Origin: Artocarpus heterophyllus
Taxonomy: Eukaryota; Streptophyta; Magnoliopsida; Rosales; Moraceae
Reading direction: 5' to 3'
Assembly (NCBI GenBank): GCA_025403435.1
Contig: CM046327.1
Span: 18,786,440-18,850,439, forward strand
DNA: 64,000 nt
The notes below the pieces were generated by a model. That model did no database searches and was not told where the DNA came from. It saw only the letters and a program-made list of their open reading frames with translations. The translations under genes were made by a program, and so were the position numbers. This document shows positions 1 through 12,411 of the stretch, in pieces (the first letter of the stretch is position 1; each line of letters opens with the position of its first letter).

Positions 1-1404
1 ATATGTAAATATGAACAGGAGAAGAATCCACATACGGGGTATAATGTATGGACCATTAGTGATCCAGCCATATTATATCAAAGGTGGGAATATGGGGTTT
101 TCTTACGTTGGTCGTCAAGTCGATTATCAATTGATGTATATGTATATATATAGATAAAAATATAAAGATACACATATATTCAAAGTGATAGTGCTCTAAG
201 GTTCAAAAAAGTTTGCCGGCTTGGTTAATTTGTCATGATCCTCAAGTTGATGATTGAACTTAGGAAGGTTATCTTGTTGTAGTTCAGCTACGTATCTCTA
301 CAAATCGTCTAGTCTTAGCTGGAGTCCTTATCCAACGTGCATTTAGACAGTGGTACGTGTCGTGTTTGAAAAGGTTAGTAGTGTACACACCCAACTATTA
401 CCTTAGGAGGGCCCATCGCCACGGTTGATTCTTTTATTTATGTTATATTTACAAAAATTTATACTATATTATTATTTATATTTTATGTTAAATTATGCTA
501 CAAATATTTATAAAAAATAAATCTTAAAAGATCGTATTTATAAAAATTTTCCATTTTTATTTTCTTTCTTAATTACTTCTAGCCCCTTTGGAAATACAAG
601 TTTTAACCAAAAAGTTTTAGCTTGAATATGTTTTATTGCAATATTTTCTCTCTTAAAATTTAAATTATTTTAATATTCTTAATTCAAGCTAACAGTCTAA
701 ACATTCTCTTCATATTATAAGAGCTCTGTAGCAAAACAAATATTTTTCTCCATGGGTAGATACTGTTAAAATAATCGTTGGATTAAATTTTAAATAATAT
801 GTTACCAGTAAATATCAACATTAAAAATTTATAACATGAATGCTCTTTCAAATGAGGAAAAAGACATAAGATAGAACAACAACAATCAGATACAGCAACG
901 TTTTGTTATGTTGACATAAAATGATTGCTCTTTCTTCTTGTAAAAGATGCTAACTGGCAACTTTTTCTCATCTCTTTTCTATCCGTGATAAAGTTGCTAA
1001 ACTGAGACTCAAGTAACTGACACGTTTATCACTCACAAAGAGATGAAATATTCGGACTACGTGACCATGTCTAACACCACGAGCAATAAACCAAGTATGC
1101 CTCATATATTGAGTCCACGTTGCGTGACACTTTTTCTGTTGGTATGTGGTGGTGGATGAAAATGGTCCTCTAATATCACGCGTCGCATGTATTGGCACTT
1201 TTTCTCATGTCACGCCGTGCACTGTGTGACATGAGAATGACGCACCAAATTGTTTTGCCTCGGTACGATTTTTCGTTTTGCTTTGTAGTCATACGTTTTT
1301 TAGGATTGATTCAGTGGTAGATACAAAGATTGTAACCTTTGAAATTAGTTAGAAAAGGTTAACGGCCGTAAAAGGTTGGTGCCAGAGGGGGATGGTTGCC
1401 ATAT
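1..1404. other. Intergenic, no gene recognised
   Basis: A+T-rich sequence with only short open frames and no recognisable protein or RNA gene. Around 1040-1250 there is a slightly more GC-rich patch with repeated TGACAT and CACGTTGCGTGAC-like words, but no coding signal that I trust. Confidence 0.6.
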
Positions 1405-3490
1405 TGTAACGCCGTAAAATTAATTAAGTAATTTTTAGTAGATTAAATGATGAATTAGTGTGTTATGATGAATGTTTTAAACTTAATTAGATCATTTTGT
1501 AAAATTTTTAAATTTATGTTATTTTTAATTATTTTAATAATTTTTAATTACTCTTAATTGTTTTTATTTGTTAGTTTGAATTTTGGAACAAAATAATTTG
1601 TTAAAAACCAACCACGTCTTTTTCAAAACCTTAGGTGATACACGGTTTCTTTTCGTTGGTTTTTCTCCCCTTCCCTCTATTTATCTCTCTCTCTCTCTTT
1701 CTTTCTCTAATTCTCACTCAGCTCTCTCTCGTCCCTCTCTTTTTCCCTCTCTCACTGCCTCTCTTTCTCTCTCTTCTTTCACTCAAAATTTTGATTCAAA
1801 ATCAAGCCCAAGCTTTAGTTTTCAGTGAATTGGAAGCTCAAGAACGTGTTTGAACGATCAAAAATACGATTTAAACCTTTGATCCGATGTTAGTTTTCAA
1901 ATTTCAAACTTATTCTAAATTTTTCTAATTTCTTAGCATTTTGAAATCTAAGTTCGTTTAATCTTAGAAAACCTTTAATCTAAGTTAGAGAAACTTAAAA
2001 CATCTAAAATCTAAGCTTAGTTTGAAGAAAAACATATTTAAATCAAGATTTTTTATTTTTCTTTGTTTTCTTCCATTTTTGGATTTATTCAAAAATTTAG
2101 TGTAAATCTTGTTTAGATTAGTCTAAAAGTGTTTTATAATGTTTTTCCATCATCTATAAATGTTTTCTATGCCTGAAAACTAAGAAAAACAAGTTGAAAT
2201 GAGGATTTGGGCTCGGGGAGGCTGAAAACTGTGCCTGAAAAATTCTAGAATTTTCAAGTTCGATAGGACGGATTCATATGTTTAGCAAGCCGAACCTGGA
2301 AAAGTTCGGCCAACCGAACCCTCTTGTCGGTAGGCCAAACTGTACAGTTCAGAAGGCCAAACCAAGGAGATCGGCAGGCCGACCGGACATAATGAAAATT
2401 TGTTATTTTTCACCTGTTTTTACTGCTTTGAACCCCTATTGAGATTTTAACGTAACAATATGATTCTATAAATACAAATGGCACACTAGGACACCATGTG
2501 ATAGCTTAGTAACATAGAATATCTTAAGCTAGATACTGATAGACCTAGTTTCTATTTAAGATTGTTCGTAGTTCCGTGGAGCTAACGTATAGCGCAGCAC
2601 CGATCAGACATTGAGGTAGAACTTTTACCCCTTTCCTTGGTAACCTAGTTTTTAATGATTTTGGCCTTAAAAGGATTTTTATCAAAATGTTTTAAATGAT
2701 GAATTGAAAAAGGGTTTTTGATGGATGTTTTCCCAAATAGTAGTTTGAGGTGATTTTCATAATGAACCACAAAATGAATGTAAATAAAAATACTTGAAAA
2801 AATGAGATTTTAAAAATTATAGAAAGATATATATATATGGGCATGATGCCATATCAGAGATCGGGTCGTGTAGTGTGCGACATTGAGGGCAGGTCCTGAA
2901 ATCTAGCCGGGCTACTTTGGTGGTGAATATTATGGTTTGCCCAAGAAAGATAAAAGGTACTTTCTGGACGAACTATTTTAATAAGGCTTATTTTAATGCA
3001 TTTATTTAACTCTTTTTTCCTAATTATTTCTTTGAAAAGTAAATTTGTATTTCAATCATTTGTTGGTTTAAAAGCATTGTCCTAGTAAGCCTTTCGCTCA
3101 TGTTTTATTTGTCTTTTTTAACCCTTTTCCTAGGTGGAATACAGCTTAGAATTGACGAAGTAGCCGCAGACCAGACTTGCGACCAGTAGAAGACTTGGGT
3201 AGGTTATTTGTATAAATAAACAAGGCATGGATTATTTTAATCTTTCTTTCTACCTTGGACTGTGGTTGTAATTTAATTATTGTCGATACTATGTGTGTGC
3301 ACAAGTTGTAGGTTGGTGGGACCCAACACGTATTTTTCTTTCTTTATTATTTTGTTTCTTTTTGTTTTTATCTTATTTGTTTAATCAATATAAACGTCTA
3401 CTTTAAAAAGGGTTTTACATTATCACATTTTTCATAAATAATTAAATTCTCTAACTAGTGCTTTAATTAAATTTTTACTTAATTGAATCA
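1405..3490 (+). mobile_element. Solo-LTR-like relic (Gypsy-type LTR family)
   Basis: This stretch is homologous along its length to 39898-42040 and 58164-60306. All three begin TGTAACGCC, then show a pyrimidine-rich CTCTCTCTC block after a TATTTAT box (here about 1675-1780). All carry GGCCAAC/GGCAGGCCG words, an ATTGAGGTAGAACTT word, a GGCATGATGCCATATCA motif (2840 onward) followed by GGTCGTGTAG, and a TTTACTTAATT end. Start, promoter-like layout and length of about 2.1 kb fit a long LTR. No gag-pol coding lies beside it, so it is probably a solo or truncated LTR. I could not find a convincing target-site duplication and the 3' end is uncertain by tens of bases. Confidence 0.6.
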
Positions 3491-3840
3491 ATTAACCTAC
3501 CACGTCACCTCCCGTATTCTGGGGCTCAAAGAAAGGAATGGGTCGCCAATGCAAGTTGTATTTTAGACACATCGGTAATCTCATCGACTTGCTTAGAGGT
3601 TGTGGTTTGCAGAGGGAAGGTGTGTCGTCACTTTGCTGGTGGCCATAATGCGTGCATACCAACCAAGTGCTGGTGGCCCTAGCGAGTGCATACCAAGCAA
3701 GCAACTTTTCTGCAGTTTCCGTATATTGGTGCAAGCGCCTTGCTCTACTTGGTGTTTTGATGTTCTAACTTATAGATGTACCTATTTTTTGTTTTTAATA
3801 GTGGTTGTTTTTATTCTGATTAATTTATCTCTGTCTAATA

Positions 3841-4000
3841 GGGTGTTTGACAAAGTTGATTGGAACCAACTTTTTGGTTTAAAACTATAGCATGTGAGAG
3901 TTTTATATTGTACCAATTTTTTTCCTTTTACTGTAGTATACAAGAGCTTTACACTATTCATAACTCAAAAGTTGGTTCTAACGAACTTTGTCAAATACCC
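3841..4000. mobile_element. MITE (GGGTGTTTGAC family), 160 bp
   Basis: The left end reads GGGTGTTTGACAAAGTT and the right end is its near-perfect inverted partner ending CTTTGTCAAATACCC. The inverted match continues into AACCAACTTTT on both sides, giving about 35 bp of terminal inverted repeat. The element is flanked by TA on both sides (3839-3840 and 4001-4002). It has no coding capacity. Length, TIRs and short target duplication fit a non-autonomous DNA element; the superfamily is not settled by a 2 bp duplication. Confidence 0.75.
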
Positions 4001-5313
4001 TACAGAGTTTTTTAGTGCTCAACTGCATTTTTGTGTCAGCTAGATTTATTTGTAGCCTTAAGTGGCCTTGGTGCTATAGATTTCTCAATGCTAGTTGATC
4101 AAATACTGTTATCATTTATAGTTGTTTTGTTAGAGAGCCTTGTGCTTAATCTTTAGCATACCTTTATGGCTATTGTGACTTTGATCGTTAGACTTGGGTA
4201 CATTGGTACGCTAACATGCCTACAACTCCTAGGTTTTGGTTCCCATGGTGCCATGAGGATTTCAAATGGAGTGTGTGTACTAATCGGGGTTTGGCATCAG
4301 TGTCACGTGCCTCCTACACACCACTCTTATGGTGGATCAACAACAGGCCTTTTGTATCCCTGCGATGGTGCATGCTTAATCCTTTGGACTAATGCGATTC
4401 ATTTTTTTTCTTGTTTTTGGTATTTATTTTGATTCCACAAAGACGATCTTATTTTCACCATTTGTGTTTGGTTGTATGTTTCTGTAGTGGTTTTGGTTTA
4501 GCTATGTAATAATAAAAATGGTCTCCATACTCTTTAAGGTTGGAAGTGTACCTAGTCCACTAAATTTGCTTCTACACGAAGCAGTGGACAGCCTTAATAT
4601 TATAAGTCTCTTGATCTCGATCACCCGTAAGTTTCCACCAATTGAGAGATATCGTTGAAAGACCCATTCATGAACCCGATACTCAATGTGCCTATTGAAT
4701 TTTCAGTTTTGTGAACATAGCATACATTTCTCTTCCTTGAGTTTTTCACTTGAATTTGTTAATGGATTATGTCTATATATTCAAGGTCAAGTCTCTTTAC
4801 ATATTTAAGGGACTGTTTGGTAAAGGATTTGAATTGTATTGATTTAGATTATTTTGAATTGAGTTGTGTTATTTTAATTTTGTGATTAAATTGCTATTCG
4901 AGTTGACATTTTGATGTGCATTTAAAAAATTAATTTAAATAAGGAATAAAATTAAAATTTGTGTTTGGTCAAATAATGAAAAAAGTTTTTAATTTATTAC
5001 CAAATCTGACAAAACCTTAATTTTCATGATATTAAAAAAGATTCAATATAGATTTTGATTTATTCTCCTCTTTATTAGGAACGCAACAAAAAAACCGTCT
5101 CAATCAGATATCAAATGAAGAAGTTATGATATTTTTTTCCTCAAGTATAAGAGAGAGAAAATGTAATTTTGACTGTCGAATATTGATCCGAGTTGAAAGA
5201 ACCGCAGGGAGGGAGAACTCTAAAAACTTGAATTTGTAGCATCCAATAATAATTCATTTGTTTTGAATTTTGGAAGAAACAAACATGAAGTCAAAGAATT
5301 CTTTGGACTTATA

Positions 5314-5427
5314 GAGTGTTTGGAAGAATAGTTCAAAGCAATGGCTTGAATTGTCAATAGTGTAAAACTCTCACATGCTATAGTTTTTAAACCCAAACTG
5401 ATAGTTAAACTACTCTCCCAAACACTC
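5314..5427. mobile_element. MITE (GAGTGTTTGG family), 114 bp
   Basis: The ends read GAGTGTTTGG and CCAAACACTC, with the inverted match continuing to AGAATAGTTCAAA against TTAAACTACTCT. TA flanks both sides. The interior carries GTAAAACTCTCACATGCTATAG, the same interior word as the 3841 element in inverse orientation, so the two belong to related families. Confidence 0.7.
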
Positions 5428-7184
5428 TATCAGAGTCCAAAAATTGGCTCAATATGCTAAACAAACAGCCCTAAATCACTCGAATCAGTATTAGTATTTG
5501 TCTCTCTTTGATTTGATATAAAATTTCCCCTTCATTCCTCAAAAACAAAATATCCCCTCTTCAAAAAAAAAAAAAAAAAGCCAACCAGCCAAAAAGCTAC
5601 TGTCACGATCATGCCCTTAAAGGCCGTTTGGCAAAAGCAGTTCAGACCAAGTTATCAGTTGTGAACAGTATAAAATTCTCGCATGCTACAGTAACAAATT
5701 ATAAGAGTTACTACAATATAAAACTCTCACATGCTACGGTAAAAAGATTTTAACTATTATGTCAAACATCCTATAGTCTTTTGATAAGGGCTAGGCTTTG
5801 CCTTTATTTATCATTTTTCTTTTGCTCCTCTCACCCTCGGCAAATGGTCAGAACGGGGAGTATGTCACCGTATACCTCGTTGCTGCCAAAGTAAGAAAAA
5901 CATATAAAGTAGTAAATGTAGGCAATCGAATTGTTTAACATTGAGGTGATATTGGAAAAAAGTTCGGCCCTAGTTTTCATCTCCATCGGATAGACATTTG
6001 GAGGAATTTTTTGTCTCTACATACAAGAAAACAAAAATCCAAATATTATGATTTTACACACGTTAACGCGCTTCGTAAATGTTCCATGGAAGCACTCTCT
6101 GTCTCAATCTCGCTGTCCCTGTTGTCTTTCCCACTTGGGCTTTAATAAAATGAGAACTTTACGACAGAATATAAAAAGAACTAGAATATAGTTTTTAGTG
6201 TTTGGTTCAAATTGAATTTTGATTAAAACTATGATATCATGTGAAAACTTTACACTGTTGATTATTATTTTCCGACACTGTAACATGTAAGAGCGTTATG
6301 ATAATGTAGTTTATTTTTTCTCCACACTATAACATGTTAGAGATTTACGTTATAACAACCAAAAGTTTTAGTTGAAATTAAGAATACCAAGCACCTAATA
6401 CATCATAAACGTATTGATCAACAAAAAGATATCACAATTTAATAAAAAATAATAATGATGGAAAACAGTATCCTATCAATAACGTATGTATTTGTATTTT
6501 ACCATAAAATCTCCTTAATTCAATTCCTTAATCCTAATTAATTAAATACATTTTGAAAGCGTTTGAAAATGTGATTGAAACTATGAGTTAAACCAAAACA
6601 CTGTAGTATATGAGAGCTTTATATTAAGTTAGAACGGTTTTTTCAAACAGACTTTTATAATTCCAATAGCGCTCCCAAGGTCCTATCAGACAACAATTTT
6701 AGTTAAGTTAAGCATTTTATTGGGCATAAGTACAAAGAATTAACCAATTTAACAGCCTAAACAAATTTAGGCCCACAATTAAAAACCCTGTGAAAACTAT
6801 AAAGCAATATGACCAGCCCATTTAAGTAAACCTTGATCGTTAGACAGTCACAGTAAATATAAATTAGCTCTGCTCTTTTGCCTGCTTGCACAGCACCATG
6901 ACTACAACGATCGAGCAACTCTCTAATGACAATGCCTTGCCTAAAGGAAGCAGCAACTGAGACAGCAATCTAAGCTTATATCATTGCCCCTGCACTACCC
7001 AGTTCACGTCATATAAATATACATGTATACATATATTTACACACATATAGTCATATTTATGCACCAATATTATTATCCCTTGCCCTTCTACTACTCTGTA
7101 TATAGAATCCAAGAATCTGAGTCTCCAGTGGTCTAGTAGCTAGTAGTGGTGGCCGCACCAAGAGGGGGACGCGGCGGCGCGAAG

Positions 7185-8499
7185 ATGCGCAGCATGGCAA
7201 GCTCAGGCTCGAACCGGGGCTTAGCAGCGGTGGTCGGGGTGGGGCCCAAACTAGGCCGATCCATTGCCCGCAAGTTCGCCCACGAGGGCTACACCGTCGC
7301 CATACTGGCCCGTGACTTAGGTAGTAGCACTATTACTATCGAAACATAATTATCTATTTTTAGCATATTGAATTTGAACCCAAAAATGAATTTAAGAAGT
7401 ATTTTCTCATTCTTGGATAATGGTTGCAGGGAGGTTGTCGAAATTTGCGGACGAGATAGCGAGGGAGGAGAAAGCGCAAGTTTTCGCCATAAGAATAGAT
7501 TGCTCGGAGTCAAGGAGTGTGAAGGAGGCATTTGAAGGGGTTCTGTCGCTGGGATTTGTGGAGGTTCTAGTCTACAATGCCTACCAGCCGCTGGCCCGGC
7601 ATTGCCCGACCAACTTGGCCGACATTCGGGTCGACTCCTTCGAGAAATCCCTCGCAGTCTCCTCCGTCGGCGCCTTTCACTGCGCTCAACAAGTAGACTT
7701 TAATAGAATAAACTTCACCGCTAGGTTAAGCTTGCAATCATTAAGTTAAATTTTTTTTTTTTTTTGAACTTTTGAAGGTTCTTCCGGGGATGGTGGAAAG
7801 AGGAAGGGGGACAATTCTCTTCACCGGTTGCTCGGCTTCTCTAAACGGCATTGCTGGTTACTCTGAACTATGTAAAAAATTCTTACAATCCCTTTACTTG
7901 ATAGAAATTATCCATATTCCATGTTCATATTCATATTGATATATTAATTGACATGAGACAGGCTGTGGGAAATTCGCGCTGAGAGCACTATCGCAATGCC
8001 TGGCGAGGGAGTTCCAACCACTGGGTGTGCACGTCGCTCATGTTATCATCGACGGTCGCATTGGCCCACCAAGGTTGTTCCTTCCCTTTCCAAGATTCTC
8101 ACTTTATTACACCATATCCCACATAAATATACACATAAATAAACACTAATATTAGCCAAAAGGTGTATTATACAAAAGTTATTTTATATCACTTTTTTGA
8201 CCAAACCCAGCATTCCCAATAAGATTTTTAGTCTGAAGAATTCATATATGATCTTTTCTTCTTTTTTTTTTTGCAGGGCGGGGATAGGAGGAGGGAGTAA
8301 TAGTAGTGGGACAGGGCAGAGGATGTCGGTTGGGGAACAAGCACAGAGCGGAGGAGGAGGAGGAGGAGGAGGAGGAGGAGGGGACGGGTCAATGGACCCA
8401 GACGCGCTGGCTCAAACCTACTGGCACCTGCATGTTCAGGACAAAACCGCTTGGACCCAAGAGATTGACCTTCGTCCTTGCACCTCTAGATTCTTCTAA
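7185..8499 (+). CDS. Divergent short-chain dehydrogenase/reductase (Rossmann-fold), five exons
   Basis: The exons are 7185-7320, 7430-7692, 7778-7871, 7962-8073 and 8277-8499, all bounded by GT-AG introns. They sum to 828 bases, or 275 residues and a TAA stop. The start is the first ATG in frame; another ATG follows three codons later. The protein opens with the dinucleotide-binding loop VVGVGPKLGRS (about residues 16-26), has the YNA motif that replaces the usual NNAG, and a TGCSAS segment where the catalytic serine sits. It resembles a conserved plant SDR that I recall as an Arabidopsis NAD(P)-binding Rossmann protein (AT3G01980-like). The canonical Tyr-x-x-x-Lys pair is not seen: the region reads YSELCCGK, with six residues between Tyr161 and Lys168. 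Activity is therefore doubtful and the substrate unknown. A poly-glycine tract lies near the C-terminus. Likely soluble; I saw no membrane segment. Confidence 0.85.
8350..8381 (+). repeat. GGA trinucleotide microsatellite in the last SDR exon
   Basis: About ten GGA units in frame encode a run of roughly eleven glycines between the VGEQ region and the conserved MDPD segment of the SDR-like protein. Length polymorphism would change the protein without shifting frame. Confidence 0.85.
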
Positions 8500-9269
8500 T
8501 TATTTGCCATCATTTCTCTCAACGGTTTTCATCAATTCCCATTCCCAAGCCCAACTTGATCAAAATTCACCCACCTTTGCCCCCCAACCTTTTTTTTTTA
8601 TTTGCTTTTTAATGATGGGCTTGTCAAAGTAGTACTACTAGTAGTATGATCTCCATATGTTTTCAACACCGGAAGAGCCATTTGCTAGGAGAACTTGCTT
8701 CATGGTGGATCCCACAAAGAATTCCCAATGTTAGAAAGTTGGATCCCACAATCCCGCCCACTCGCTTATCCCAAAAAGTGGTCACTTATGGGTTGAACTT
8801 GAAGTTATCTAGGACTGGTATCAATATGTTTGCTATGAACAATGTTATGAGTGATACTTTCTCTCCGTTTCCTTGTTCTTTTCTTTTTTCCTTTCTTGTA
8901 ATTATTTTTCTTCTTGTTGATAATTCTATTTGGTTTGGTTTGGTTTGGTTTTAGTCTTTTTTTTCTGTTAAGATTTTATTTGGGTTTGATTGTTTTGTCC
9001 CAAAACATAGATAGTCTTTCAATGAATTGTAGATTTTCAGTGAATCCCTTTTTCTTCTTTCTATGATATGGGAGTGAATCATTTGATGAAGTTAAATGTG
9101 ACTCTATGTGGAATATATATGATTGGAGACATAGATTTGTCGATGTCGGCCCAACGTTTGATATTACATTTCTTGTTTCATTCCTCTTTTTGCTGTGCGG
9201 TGAATCCAAGTAGAAAAAGTTCCCACCAAGAGAAAAAGTAGAGGTGGGGTTGGAATGGGGACACCAATC
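8500..9269. other. 3' flank of the SDR gene, no further gene recognised
   Basis: Probably the 3' untranslated region and downstream sequence. It contains four or five TTTGG pentamers at about 8930-8953 and pyrimidine-rich tracts. Open frames here have no recognisable family. Confidence 0.5.
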
Positions 9270-9391
9270 CATGGATAGAACAAGGACTTCGTGTCCCAAT
9301 TCGGGACACACGCGCAGTCCTTGACCAATACATGGATAGAACAAGGACTTCGTGTCCCAATTCGGGACACACACGCAGTCCTTGCCCAAAC
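9270..9391. repeat. 61-bp tandem duplication carrying a stem-loop
   Basis: Two near-identical 61-base units start at 9270 and 9331 with CATGGATAGAACAAGGAC. Each holds an inner palindrome, GTGTCCC-AATTC-GGGACAC, inside an outer inverted pair CAAGGAC / GTCCTTG, so each unit can fold into a long hairpin. No protein function is evident on either strand. Confidence 0.85.
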
Positions 9392-9450
9392 AACGAGTTT
9401 AGGGGAAAACAAAAGGTAATTAGAATTTTACCAAGTAAGAAGAATACACC

Positions 9451-10205
9451 TTTTGTACCCCTTAAATTTGTATCAATATATATTCTTTATTATGATATAA
9501 TTTTGTCTGGTTATAATATTTAGAAGCATTCACGAAAATAAATGGAGCGTGACGTGAATATAAAAACAATGTTATAGTTACAAATGAGAAATATTATAAA
9601 TATTTGGCTGGCTCGTGTGTCTGATTGAAGTTATTTTTTACAATGTTTAGAAGCATCCATTACAATTCATCCGTTTGAGAACGTGGTTGGAACAACATTT
9701 ATGGTTTTAATCAAATTTTTATTCAAATTTTACGAGAAAAAACTTTATAGTAAAAGTTGATTTGTTAGTTGTTACGATTTTAGCTGTGTTCTCAAACGGA
9801 CTACAGTGGCAGAATTTTAATATATAGTATGAAAAAACACTTTTCTTTTTATACCCCTTAAATTTGTATTAATATATATTCTTTATTATGATATAATTTT
9901 AACTGGTTATATTTGGAGGCATTCACAAAATAATTTGCGTGTTATACGAATATCAAAAATAATATTATAGTTATAAATGAGAGATATTACAAGTGTTTGA
10001 CTGATTTGTGTATCTGACTGAAATTGGTTTTTATAATGTTTAGAGGCATCCATTACAATTCATCCGTTTGAGAATGTGATTGGAACAACATTTATGGTTT
10101 TAATTAGATTTTTATTCAAATCTTATGAGAAAAAACTTTGTGGTAAGAGTTGGTTTGTTAATTGTTACGATTCCAACTGTGTTCTCAAAGAGACCACAAT
10201 GGCAT
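9451..10205. repeat. Tandem duplication, about 0.4 kb period, each unit with a MITE
   Basis: The segment 9451-9811 is repeated with moderate divergence at about 9845-10205 (shift 396 bases). Both start with TACCCCTTAAATTTGTAT. Each unit ends in a short inverted-repeat element bounded by TCCGTTTGAGAA and its complement (about 9670-9800 and 10073-10194). No coding is seen. Confidence 0.75.
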
Positions 10206-11442
10206 TTGATATGCAGGTTTTGACCGTTTGAAACTATGGGTTCAAGTTAAACTTGCATTTATTAAACAAGATTAAGCAAAAATTTAACAAGATAATAATA
10301 ATGTAAAACAAGCAAAACCTACATGTTTGAGAACCTTATATCCCCTTAAATTTTCATGATTTGAAAACATACTCGTCCAAACCCATAACTACATTTATGG
10401 TTTCTTTACAGTTTTTGCACTATACAAACACCAATTTTTTAATATGATGTTTTCCTTCTCGTTCAGATTTTTACTTCAAAACATCCGTGTAGAAATAGCC
10501 TTGCCATATAAGTTCAAAACCAAACCATTTCAGCCAGCAACCAAATGGACCCTATATCCTGCCGTATGAAGATCGAAACGGGAAATACTAAAAAATAAAA
10601 AATAAAAATAAAAAAAAGGTTTTTCATGCCACTCAAAGATTGAAAACGACAGGAATAGGGGGGAGGTGAGTTGTGTCAGTCAAAAAAGGCTCGGCAGTCG
10701 ATGCTATATAGGAGGAGCCGTCATTTGGTTTGGGTCCAGTGGGACAAACACACTGACAGTTGTTTGACGACTCAATCAAGTCCTCAACCCACCACATTAT
10801 TTTTTTCAGTTCCGTCATTTATTTCTTCATTTTGCAAGAAGCAAACACACAAGTCCCATCTAAAAAGTTGATTAAAGCAACCCATTTTTGGCATTACCGT
10901 CTTAATTCTAGCACTTGGTTTCCATCGTTGCTCTAATTTGTGAATGACAAGATTACCAATAACGATGAAAATGATGATTGTTTGGCACTTGACCAACACC
11001 TCCTCTAATTCAATTGGTTGACGGAAAGACCTTTGAGTAAAAATCCCAATAACCCATGTTCTAGATTCATCCATAAAATCTATCTGTGTATCTCTCTGGT
11101 CTCCCTATAATGATTGAAGCGCCAGCAATCACTGCCCCACCAAAAAGGTCCCAATAATGAAATGGCTTTATATAAGCATGAATGATATTGTAGATATGCT
11201 TTTGTCGACGCACCGTTGGTTTTCAACCAGAGACTTAGGCCCCCAGCTGATGATAGGTCAGCTTCTGAGCTTGGTGAGTTCCACAAACTCGTTTGATCAA
11301 TTCAACCTGTCTGATATTTAGACATTATATAGAGATTCTACTTTTCAGGCCCTAACCAACAGAGAAGCTTTGTGCTTCGCAAATGAGAAAACAAAAATCT
11401 TCTAGCCCTACTCAGATTTTTACATTAACAAATAAGGTTATT
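10206..11442. other. Intergenic, no gene recognised
   Basis: A+T-rich to 10620, then a somewhat more balanced stretch (10630-11290) with a CTATATAGG box near 10703. I could not recognise any protein in either strand, and no splice-linked set of exons suggests itself. Confidence 0.45.
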
Positions 11443-11944
11443 AGTACTATTAGTCTCTCAACTTCGACCACTCTGACGCTTTGATTCGAGAACTCTTAAT
11501 TTTGACAGATGACTTGTTGAGCTTTTGTTTATTGACTAATAATAAAACGGACGAACGATACCTGAAACTTAACATTAATAATCACTTTTTTTTTTTTTTT
11601 TTGAGAAGGATGAATAAAACGTCACATTTTGTTGCATAATGACTTGAAACTTCACATAATAATTACATTAAGTACTAAAATCTTATAGTTTTCAACGGTT
11701 TTAAGGAACCGAAAAGAAAAATTTACACATTAAGCGACTACTTTGTAAAATTTCATGATACCACACGATGGAACACATAATTACCTATGATAAACGTCAG
11801 ATTTCATTTGTCAATTTTAGCGTCAAAGATCAAAACTTTCAAGAGAAAGAAAAAATAAGTTTATGGAGTAATCTATCAAAATTAAAAGTTCATGGATCAA
11901 AACGTCACTATGATCCTATTTCAGACACTAAAAATGTTAATGAC
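11443..11944. mobile_element. Long-TIR non-autonomous element, about 500 bp
   Basis: The left end (TTAGTCTCTCAACTTCGACC, then TGACGCTTTGAT) is matched in inverse by the right end (ATCAAAACGTCACTATGATCC, then CAGACACTAA). This gives about 40 bases of imperfect terminal inverted repeat. The same end sequences recur at 27226-27662, which supports a repeat family. The interior has no coding; 11945-12411 after it is also empty as far as I can see. Confidence 0.55.
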
Positions 11945-12411
11945 CTAAAAATTATGAAAAAACAGACAGAGATGACATAATAAGCACGTACCTTTTTTAT
12001 TCTGTCTGAGCCAAACTCCTTCACGGCTTGTTGGTGGATGGATTTGTACATATTAATAACGTGTCACGTATAAAACAATTCTAAAAGTCTGATTGACGTG
12101 ATAAACAACAAGCAAATACAGGCACAAAGAAATGAATCTAATGTAACGTTAGGATACCGTGAACTAAACCAAAATAGTGAAAGGAGGCAACCATTACACT
12201 TCAAAGTTTCAAGCAAACAGTTTGACAATGAACTGATGTTGTATCACTGGAGGAAAAGTGTATTACCAACTGAAACAGATTTCACACTTCCAAAAAAACC
12301 GATATCTAAGAGAGCATAATTTGTGCAAAATGGCAATCATTTTTCGAGCTTTGACAATATTTACAAAGAGAGCCAAATTCAGAACCTTGCAGATTGAACA
12401 TATCCAAAGTC

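Larger units (their letters stand above)
3491..7130. other. Intergenic, rich in MITE-like elements, no gene recognised
   Basis: No coding region is supported. The stretch contains at least two clear terminal-inverted-repeat elements (listed separately). Weaker relatives at about 5620-5775, 6190-6400 and 6590-6660 share the internal word for a CATGTGAGAGTTTTATATTGTA-like sequence on one strand or the other. A run of A occurs at 5563-5579. The last 150 bases before the next gene have TATA-like words (ATATAAATATA near 7010, TGTATATAG near 7098) and could be its promoter. Confidence 0.55.

Noticed and set aside
1583..1853. Two overlapping Ser/Leu-rich open frames
   Set aside because: They translate the CT-rich leader of the LTR relic; low-complexity artefact.
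4166..4432. An 88-codon plus-strand frame
   Set aside because: No family resemblance, no splice context, and it lies in repeat-rich intergenic DNA.
7146..7184. Upstream extension of the SDR exon starting with GTG
   Set aside because: Plant nuclear genes start at ATG; the first in-frame ATG is at 7185, so the extra residues are treated as 5' leader.
8976..9412. Minus-strand frames with repeated PELGHEVLVLSM-like peptides
   Set aside because: The peptide repeat is only the translation of the 61-base DNA duplication with palindromes; no splice or family support.
10633..11286. Cluster of short frames on both strands near a CTATATAGG box
   Set aside because: No recognisable protein and no consistent exon chain; reported only as intergenic.
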